Assembly (NCBI GenBank): GCA_009777685.1
Contig: WRLJ01000146.1
Location: forward strand, 1-5,061
DNA from: Oscillospiraceae bacterium
GTDB taxonomy: Bacteria > Bacillota > Clostridia > Oscillospirales > UBA929
Reading direction: 5' to 3'
Length of the DNA: 5,061 bases
Each line of letters starts with the position of its first letter. Within the stretch, counting starts at the first letter, position 1. A program made the translations under genes and the position numbers. Under the pieces are notes generated by a model. That model saw only the letters and a program-made list of their open reading frames with translations, was not told the DNA's origin and ran no database searches. Shown in pieces: positions 1 to 3,580 of this stretch.

Positions 1-340
1 GGTCTATATATTCAAGACCCGACGTCCCACATTGCCACAGGCCATTATACAGCTTGTGCGCGCGGCGGTACAGGTCTTGCTGCTCCGCGTCCAGAAATTC
101 CGGGACCGGCCGGGCCAAGTCATCGCCGTCAAGGATGGGCATAGGCGTTGGCTCCGGCGTTGGTTCCGGTGTTGGCTCCGGCGTTGGTTCCGGTGTTGGC
201 TCCGGCGTATGCGCCGGGGCCGCCGGAGACGGCGGCGGATCGCCGGACCCCTGGACCCAACCGGAGCTTCCTCCGCACCCGCTCCCGGAAAACAGCAGCA
301 GAGCCGCCAAAACTAACATCCAGATTTTTCTATGCTGCAT
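1..340 (-). CDS. Putative secreted lipoprotein with TPEP-repeat stalk (N-terminal part, runs off left edge)
   Basis: The reading frame on the minus strand starts at the ATG whose complement is 338-340 and stays open to the left edge (113 codons visible). Residues 1-22 form a lipoprotein-type signal peptide: charged start MQHRK, hydrophobic core WMLVLAALLLF (7-17), then SGSGC with the likely lipidated Cys22. The lipobox is imperfect, with Gly at -3 where Leu/Val/Ile is usual. Residues 23-68 are a low-complexity Gly/Ser then Pro-rich linker, with five TPEP units at 45-64, typical of an extended stalk holding a domain away from the membrane. From about residue 80 a folded domain seems to begin (PEFLDAEQQDLYRRAHKLYNGL), probably helical. 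I do not recognise its family. A ribosome binding site, GAGGGAG (complement of 349-355), sits 8 bases upstream, and the promoter lies at 362-390. The gene diverges from gpr. The start and export signal are well supported; the function is unknown. Confidence 0.8.
   Translation of the reverse strand, partial: MQHRKIWMLVLAALLLFSGSGCGGSSGWVQGSGDPPPSPAAPAHTPEPTPEPTPEPTPEPTPEPTPMPILDGDDLARPVPEFLDAEQQDLYRRAHKLYNGLWQCGTSGLEYID
144..203 (-). repeat. Five 12-bp tandem units encoding the TPEP stalk
   Basis: Five consecutive 12-bp units (plus strand GGYGTTGGYTCC) encode the repeated Thr-Pro-Glu-Pro stalk of the lipoprotein on the other strand. The second and third units together (156-179) are identical to the fourth and fifth (180-203), so the array has a 24-bp higher-order period. 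This points to a recent duplication of a two-unit block. A degenerate sixth unit starts at 204. The period of 12 keeps the reading frame, so changes in copy number would alter stalk length without breaking the gene. Confidence 0.9.
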
Positions 341-361
341 CAACACCACTCCCTCAATCTC

Positions 362-390
362 ATTATACTCCCCGGCAAAAGATGCGTCAA
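362..390 (-). promoter_or_regulatory. Sigma-A-type promoter of the lipoprotein gene
   Basis: Read on the minus strand there is a -35 box TTGACG (complement of 385-390), a 17-base spacer and a perfect -10 box TATAAT (complement of 362-367). Transcription should start near 354-356, leaving a leader of only about 15 bases that begins at the ribosome binding site. The match to the vegetative consensus is 11 of 12 with ideal spacing, so strong constitutive expression is expected unless a repressor acts here. Confidence 0.8.
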
Positions 391-394
391 CGCG

Positions 395-425
395 CAAATA
401 GAACCTCCCCGATCGGCACACACTA
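395..425 (+). promoter_or_regulatory. Possible sigma-G/sigma-F-type promoter for gpr
   Basis: AAATA at 396-400 matches 4 of 5 of the forespore -35 consensus GHATR, and CACACTA at 419-425 matches 6 of 7 of the -10 consensus CATNHTA. They are separated by exactly 18 bases, the spacing known for Bacillus sigma-G promoters. gpr is a classic forespore gene under sigma-F and sigma-G, so a site here is expected. The start would fall near 432, inside the left arm of the hairpin at 428-447. Each box has one mismatch and chance matches of this quality are not rare, so this is tentative. Confidence 0.35.
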
Positions 426-427
426 AG

Positions 428-455
428 AGCCCGCCTTTCGGCGGGTTCAATTTTT
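428..455 (+). terminator. Hairpin terminator just upstream of gpr
   Basis: CCCGCC (430-435), loop TTTC, GGCGGG (440-445) form a perfect 6-bp GC stem, extended by a G-T and an A-T pair. It is followed by TTCAATTTTT, a slightly interrupted T-run on the plus strand. On the minus strand the hairpin is not followed by a T-run, so it works, if at all, for rightward transcription. No rightward gene lies between 1 and 428 in this window, so it either blocks read-through or antisense transcription entering gpr, or acts as an attenuator in a longer gpr leader. Confidence 0.65.
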
Positions 456-470
456 ACGGGGGAATGCGGC

Positions 471-1370
471 ATGTATCAAAGGCGAACCGATCTGGCCATG
501 GAGGCCCGCGAGCTGTGGCGGGAGAGCGCGGGAGAGCAAACCCAGCTGCCCGGCGTAATCGCGCGGGAATACACGAGACACGGATGCGGCATCACGCACA
601 TCCACATCACCGACGCTCAGGGCGAGCAGGCGCTGGGCAAGCCTGCCGGACGCTATGTTACCGTCGAGCTGGAGGGCCTGCAAAGCCCGGAGGGCTTTCA
701 TGACGCGGTGGAGGCCGTCACCGCCGAGCTCGCGCCGCTACTGGAGTCCGCGCGCGGCGGGCACGTTCTGGCCGTGGGGTTGGGCAACCGCGCCATCACA
801 CCGGACGCCGTCGGTCCCGCCGTCATTGAGCAGATGATGGTCACCCGGCATCTGGTCGACCGCCTGCCGGACATGTTCGGGAGCCTGCGTCCCGTCTCGG
901 CGCTCTCGCCGGGCGTGCTGGGCACGACGGGCATGGAGAGCGCGGAGATCATCCGGGGCGTCGTCGAGCGCACGCGGCCCGAGCTGATTCTGCTGTTCGA
1001 CGCGCTGGCCTCGCGGAGCCTGTCGCGCCTGTGCCGGACGCTGCAAATCGCCGACACGGGCATCACGCCCGGCTCCGGCGTGGGCAACGCCCGGGCGGCG
1101 CTGAATCAGGACAGTCTCGGCGTGCCGGTCGTGGCCGTCGGCGTCCCCACCGTCGTGGAGGCCGCCACGCTGCTGACGGACCTGGCCGGAGAGGCGGGCC
1201 TGCCGGAGGTGGACGAGACGACGCTGAAGGGCTATACGGGCAATCTGATCGTCACCCCGAAGGACATCGACAAAACGATCGAGGAAATCGCCCGCGTCGG
1301 GGCCTACGCCGCCAACCGCGCCCTTCACCCGTCCCTGTCGGTGGAGGACATCGCGGCGTTTCTGGCCTGA
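471..1370 (+). CDS. gpr: Germination protease GPR (spore small acid-soluble protein protease, peptidase family A25)
   Basis: GPR is made as a zymogen in the developing forespore and, after germination, cuts the DNA-protecting small acid-soluble spore proteins to supply amino acids. The 299-residue product shows the family's hallmark segments in order: RTDLAMEARE (5-14), GRYVTVE (60-66), VGLGNRAITPDAVGP (102-116), SPGVLGTTGMES (146-157), LFDALASRS (175-183), DTGITPGSGVGN (195-206), GVPTVVEA (224-231) and LIVTPKDID (259-267). Asp112 and Asp177 correspond to the two aspartates reported as essential in the Bacillus megaterium enzyme. By analogy with Bacillus, self-processing should occur after Asp7 (RTD|LAMEA), giving a propeptide of only seven residues. 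The protein is about 70 residues shorter than Bacillus GPR (roughly 370), mainly because the segment between PTVVEA and LIVTPK is short. GGGGGA at 458-463 sits 7 bases before the ATG. The neighbours rpsT and spoIIP known in Bacillus are not seen next to it here. Confidence 0.96.
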   Translation: MYQRRTDLAMEARELWRESAGEQTQLPGVIAREYTRHGCGITHIHITDAQGEQALGKPAGRYVTVELEGLQSPEGFHDAVEAVTAELAPLLESARGGHVLAVGLGNRAITPDAVGPAVIEQMMVTRHLVDRLPDMFGSLRPVSALSPGVLGTTGMESAEIIRGVVERTRPELILLFDALASRSLSRLCRTLQIADTGITPGSGVGNARAALNQDSLGVPVVAVGVPTVVEAATLLTDLAGEAGLPEVDETTLKGYTGNLIVTPKDIDKTIEEIARVGAYAANRALHPSLSVEDIAAFLA

Positions 1371-1389
1371 CGCGCCCGCGCGGTACAAT

Positions 1390-1424
1390 CCGTCCGCCCC
1401 CCGGCGGCTGATAGGGCGGAACGG
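1390..1424 (+). other. GC-rich hairpin region after gpr (weak terminator candidate)
   Basis: CCGTCCGCCC (1390-1399) can pair with GGGCGG-A-ACGG (1414-1424) around one bulged A, and a competing smaller hairpin CCGCC-CCCC-GGCGG lies at 1394-1407. No T-run follows either, so a normal intrinsic terminator is not shown. The structure lies 19 bases after the gpr stop and before the promoter of the next gene, where a terminator would be expected. It may still slow or end transcription, perhaps with Rho. Confidence 0.3.
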
Positions 1425-1438
1425 ACGCGCGGAGACTA

Positions 1439-1467
1439 TTGTCAAGCCTCCTCCGATGTGATAAAAT
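1439..1467 (+). promoter_or_regulatory. Sigma-A-type promoter of the thioesterase-queH operon
   Basis: A -35 box TTGTCA at 1439-1444 is followed by a 17-base spacer and a -10 box TAAAAT at 1462-1467. The start is expected near 1474, directly before the ribosome binding site, so the leader is only about 15 bases. This suggests the three genes that follow are expressed in growing cells independently of gpr. Confidence 0.75.
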
Positions 1468-1475
1468 GGGCGGAC

Positions 1476-1481
1476 AGGAGG
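1476..1481 (+). promoter_or_regulatory. Ribosome binding site that fixes the thioesterase start at 1489
   Basis: AGGAGG at 1476-1481 is a perfect site. It is 7 bases from the ATG at 1489 but only 1 base from an in-frame GTG at 1483, so the ATG is the real start and the GTG is not. Confidence 0.85.
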
Positions 1482-1488
1482 AGTGCCC

Positions 1489-1914
1489 ATGCCCTACGTT
1501 TATACGCGCAAGGTCCAGTTTTACGAAACCGACGCGATGGGCGTCGTCCATCACTCCAACTATATCCGCTGGTTTGAGGAAGCCCGCGTCGGGTTCATGG
1601 AGGATATGGGCTTCGGCTACGACCGGCTGAATGATTTGGGCGTGGATATCGCCGTGACGGGCGTGAACTGCGAGTACCTCTCCATGACGCGGTTTGGCCA
1701 GACCGTCACGGTCCGGGCGCGGCTGGCCGTCCTCAGCCACGCGCGCATGACCGTGCGCTATGCGGTCTCCGACGCCGCCTCCGGCGCGCTCCGCGTGACC
1801 GGCGAGACGCGCCATGGCTTTCTGAGCCGCGAAGCCAACCGCCCGGTCGCCCTGAAGAAAGCCGTGCCTGAGCTGTACGCCCTCTTCGCGGGCAAGCTGG
1901 AACCGGATGAATAA
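1489..1914 (+). CDS. Acyl-CoA thioesterase, YbgC/FadM-type 4HBT hot-dog fold
   Basis: This 141-residue protein has the usual length of a single hot-dog domain. The diagnostic segment is YETDAMGVVHHSNYIRWFEE (12-31): Asp15 fits the catalytic aspartate of the 4-hydroxybenzoyl-CoA thioesterase class, followed by the GVVHHSNY turn and the long central helix. Family members hydrolyse acyl-CoA (or acyl-ACP) thioesters in the cytoplasm. The substrate cannot be told from sequence; in E. coli, YbgC is tied to the Tol-Pal cluster, which is not seen here. The start at the ATG is fixed by AGGAGG 7 bases upstream and by the usual short N-terminus of the family. It is the first gene after the promoter at 1439-1467, and its last 8 bases overlap queH in a different frame, which implies translational coupling. 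The family is sure; the exact substrate is not. Confidence 0.92.
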   Translation: MPYVYTRKVQFYETDAMGVVHHSNYIRWFEEARVGFMEDMGFGYDRLNDLGVDIAVTGVNCEYLSMTRFGQTVTVRARLAVLSHARMTVRYAVSDAASGALRVTGETRHGFLSREANRPVALKKAVPELYALFAGKLEPDE

Positions 1915-2461
1915 GACGCCCGTTTTACTGCACGTTTGCTGCGCGCCCTGCTCGGTCGCCTGTGTCCGCCTCCTGCGGGACGAGGGAGCGGAGCTGCTGG
2001 GCTTCTGGTACAACCCGAACATACACCCGTCCGCCGAGTACGCGGCGCGGCGCGACGCGCTGACCGGCTACGCCGCCTCTGCCGGCCTGCCTCTGGTCAC
2101 GCGCGGTGAATACGGCCTGCGGGCCTTCCTCGCCAGTGTCCCGGCGGACCGGGACGCCCGCTGCGCCGCCTGCTACGCGATGCGCCTGGACGCCGCCGCC
2201 CGGACCGCCGCCGAACACGGCTGCGGAGCCTTCACCACGACCCTGCTGATCAGCCCTTACCAGCGCCATGAGCGGATCGCCGAAGCGGCGGAGGCCGCCG
2301 CGGAGCGCCACGGCGTCGCGTTCCTGTACCGCGATTTCCGCCCCGCCTTCCGCGAGGGCCAAAACACCGCGCGGCAGCTGGGCCTGTACCGCCAGAAATA
2401 TTGCGGCTGCGTGTTCAGCCGGGAAGAACGACAGGAGGCAAACGCGCGGCGTTTGCCGTAG
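1907..2461 (+). CDS. queH: Epoxyqueuosine reductase QueH (DUF208 family)
   Basis: QueH carries out the last step of queuosine synthesis, reducing epoxyqueuosine to queuosine at position 34 of tRNAs with GUN anticodons. It is the non-orthologous alternative to the cobalamin-dependent QueG. The 184-residue product has the full set of family motifs: LLHVCCAPCS (7-16), FWYNPNIHP (33-41), RCAACYAMRLD (85-95), FTTTLLISPYQ (109-119) and YRQKYCGCVFS (161-171). Cys11, Cys12, Cys86 and Cys89, plus the late Cys166/Cys168 pair, are the conserved cysteines from which the iron-sulfur and iron-binding site is built. Length is typical. The ATG lies 8 bases inside the end of the thioesterase gene and has only a weak ribosome binding site, so it is probably translated by coupling. 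No other queuosine genes are visible in this window. Identification is firm from the motifs. Confidence 0.95.
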   Translation: MNKTPVLLHVCCAPCSVACVRLLRDEGAELLGFWYNPNIHPSAEYAARRDALTGYAASAGLPLVTRGEYGLRAFLASVPADRDARCAACYAMRLDAAARTAAEHGCGAFTTTLLISPYQRHERIAEAAEAAAERHGVAFLYRDFRPAFREGQNTARQLGLYRQKYCGCVFSREERQEANARRLP

Positions 2462-2471
2462 GAGTGTTGTC

Positions 2472-2858
2472 ATGTACGATTCTGTGCCCGATATGTCCCC
2501 CGGCACGCGGCCGTGCGCCCGCTGCCAAAACCCGCTGACGGCGGAGGCGGCTTTCTGCGGCGCGTGCGGAAGCCCCGCGCCGCCGCTCCCCCGGACGGAG
2601 CCGCGGGAGCGTCCCCTGCGGACCGGAGAGGTCGTGCTGATTGAGCTGATCTCATGGCTCCCGCCGGTCAACCTGATCGCCTGGCTGGTGTGGATGCTCC
2701 GCCCCGCCTGCGTTCAGCGCGCCCGTATCGCGCAGGCCAAGCTGATCGTCAGCTGTATCCTGCTGGCCGGCGTTTCGGCGGTTATTTTGCTGATGGCGGC
2801 GCTAATCAGCGGCGGCGTACTGGAAACACTGCCCCTGCCGTCTCTGGAATGGCCGTAA
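2472..2858 (+). CDS. Small zinc-ribbon membrane protein, function unknown
   Basis: This encodes 128 residues. Residues 15-32 hold C-x2-C ... C-x2-C (CARC and CGAC), a short zinc ribbon of the kind found at the N-terminus of many Firmicutes membrane proteins. A Pro/Arg-rich linker (35-51) follows, then two likely membrane segments at about 54-76 (VVLIELISWLPPVNLIAWLVWML) and 91-113 (LIVSCILLAGVSAVILLMAALIS), with a basic stretch between them (RPACVQRARIAQAK). This fits a helical hairpin with the ribbon in the cytoplasm. GGAG at 2461-2464 is 7 bases from the ATG and overlaps the queH stop codon, so the gene is likely the last one of the thioesterase-queH operon. I do not recognise a named family or function. 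Short size and low complexity lower certainty slightly, but codon use matches its neighbours and the Cys spacing is clear. Confidence 0.8.
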   Translation: MYDSVPDMSPGTRPCARCQNPLTAEAAFCGACGSPAPPLPRTEPRERPLRTGEVVLIELISWLPPVNLIAWLVWMLRPACVQRARIAQAKLIVSCILLAGVSAVILLMAALISGGVLETLPLPSLEWP

Positions 2859-2877
2859 AACCGACCCCGGTCCCGGC

Positions 2878-2906
2878 TTGACGCGGGGGCGGATTTGCGG
2901 TAAAAT
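2878..2906 (+). promoter_or_regulatory. Sigma-A-type promoter of the trmB-kinase operon
   Basis: A -35 box TTGACG at 2878-2883, a 17-base spacer and a -10 box TAAAAT at 2901-2906 give a near-consensus vegetative promoter. The start is expected near 2913, inside the inverted repeat at 2911-2926. Confidence 0.8.
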
Positions 2907-2910
2907 AGGA

Positions 2911-2926
2911 TATAGTTTTGACTATA
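2911..2926. promoter_or_regulatory. Perfect inverted repeat over the trmB transcription start (possible operator)
   Basis: TATAGT-TTTG-ACTATA is a perfect 6-bp inverted repeat with a 4-base centre, beginning five bases after the -10 box. Its position over the expected start fits a repressor operator. It could also fold as a short AU-rich hairpin at the 5' end of the mRNA, but that stem would be weak. No regulator can be named from the sequence. Confidence 0.45.
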
Positions 2927-2930
2927 CAGC

Positions 2931-2936
2931 AAGGAG
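2931..2936 (+). promoter_or_regulatory. Ribosome binding site that selects the TTG start of trmB
   Basis: AAGGAG at 2931-2936 lies 9 bases before the TTG at 2946 and 15 bases before the next in-frame TTG at 2952. No ATG or GTG is available at a suitable distance, so TTG at 2946 is the start. Confidence 0.8.
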
Positions 2937-2945
2937 CGTTCCCCT

Positions 2946-3575
2946 TTGCGTTTGCGCAAAAGAAAAAACCTCGCGCCGCGTCTGGAGCGTGTCGGCGCGC
3001 TGCTGTGGCCGCGGGACGCGGCGGCGTTTGCGGGCGGCCGCCCCCTGATCGTCGAGATCGGCTGCGGCATGGGCGGCTTTGTCACGGCTCTGGCCGGGGC
3101 CGCCGGCTCCGGCGGCGCGTTTCTGGCCGTGGAGCGCGATGCCAATGTCGCCGTGCGGGCCATGGAGCGCGTGCGGGAGGCGGGGCTTGACAATGTCCGT
3201 TTCCTGCTGGCTGACGCCGGCCAGCTGGCCGGCATTCTGGAGCGCGGCAGCGTGGACACGCTGTACCTGAATTTCTCCGACCCCTGGCCGCACCGCAGGC
3301 ACGCGCACCGCAGGCTGACGCACCGCCGCTACCTGCGTCTCTACCAAATTCTGCTGAAGCCGGGCGGGACGCTGGCCTTCAAGACCGACAACCGGGACCT
3401 GTTCCGCTTTACCCGGCATGAGCTGGAGGCGGAAAACTGGCGCATCACGGCCCTTGACGAAGACCTGCCCGACGGCCCCGATAATATCCCGACCGAATAC
3501 GAGGCCCGCTTCCGCGAAAGCGGCCGTCCCATCTTCCATATCCAAGCCGCACCCGGCTCTCCCCCGGAGGTGTAA
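2946..3575 (+). CDS. trmB: tRNA (guanine-N7)-methyltransferase TrmB
   Basis: TrmB uses S-adenosylmethionine to make m7G at position 46 in the variable loop of tRNAs. The 209-residue product is of normal family length. VEIGCGMGGF (36-45) is the AdoMet-binding motif I, AVERD (61-65) the acidic motif that should hold the ribose, LNFSDPWPHRRHAHRRLTH (108-126) the TrmB signature with its catalytic Asp112 and basic tRNA-contacting run, FKTDNRDLF (145-153) the next conserved block, and TEYEARF (183-189) the C-terminal signature. The start is a TTG, chosen from the AAGGAG 9 bases upstream and from the product's MRLRKRK beginning, which resembles the MRMR start of Bacillus TrmB. It is preceded by its own promoter and operator-like repeat, and followed after 5 bases by a sensor kinase, whose ribosome binding site (GGAGG) lies inside the trmB end. 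Confidence 0.96.
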   Translation: MRLRKRKNLAPRLERVGALLWPRDAAAFAGGRPLIVEIGCGMGGFVTALAGAAGSGGAFLAVERDANVAVRAMERVREAGLDNVRFLLADAGQLAGILERGSVDTLYLNFSDPWPHRRHAHRRLTHRRYLRLYQILLKPGGTLAFKTDNRDLFRFTRHELEAENWRITALDEDLPDGPDNIPTEYEARFRESGRPIFHIQAAPGSPPEV

Positions 3576-3580
3576 CGCAC

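Noticed and set aside
144..203. Tandem repeat as a CRISPR-like array
   Set aside because: The units are contiguous without spacers, are 12 bp long and encode a proline-rich stalk in frame.
337..367. Alternative forespore promoter for gpr: GCATC at 337-341 and CATTATA at 361-367
   Set aside because: The -10 match is good, but the -35 ends in C where a purine is needed, the spacing is 19 rather than 18, and CATTATA is already explained as the complement of the leftward TATAAT box.
54..401. Plus-strand open frame with Gly-Ser-Gly-Val repeats
   Set aside because: The repeats are the antisense reading of the TPEP stalk. The minus frame has a signal peptide, ribosome binding site and promoter; the plus frame has none.
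428..447. The same hairpin as a terminator for minus-strand transcription into the lipoprotein leader
   Set aside because: On that strand the stem is followed by CTCTTAGTG, not a T-run, and it lies upstream of the lipoprotein promoter.
1483..1488. GTG at 1483 as the thioesterase start
   Set aside because: It is only one base from the ribosome binding site; the ATG at 1489 has the right spacing and fits the family's N-terminus.
738..1490. Long open frame on the minus strand opposite gpr
   Set aside because: It lies opposite a clear gpr coding region, has no ribosome binding site, is rich in Arg/Gly/Asp of the type produced by GC-rich antisense frames, and shows no family motif.
1252..2022. 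Minus-strand open frame spanning the gpr end, the thioesterase and the start of queH
   Set aside because: It crosses three plus-strand features including a promoter and has no recognisable domain; it is a by-product of high GC content.
2859..2877. Possible terminator after the zinc-ribbon gene (GACC-CC-GGTC)
   Set aside because: The stem is four base pairs with a two-base loop, which cannot form stably, and no T-run follows.
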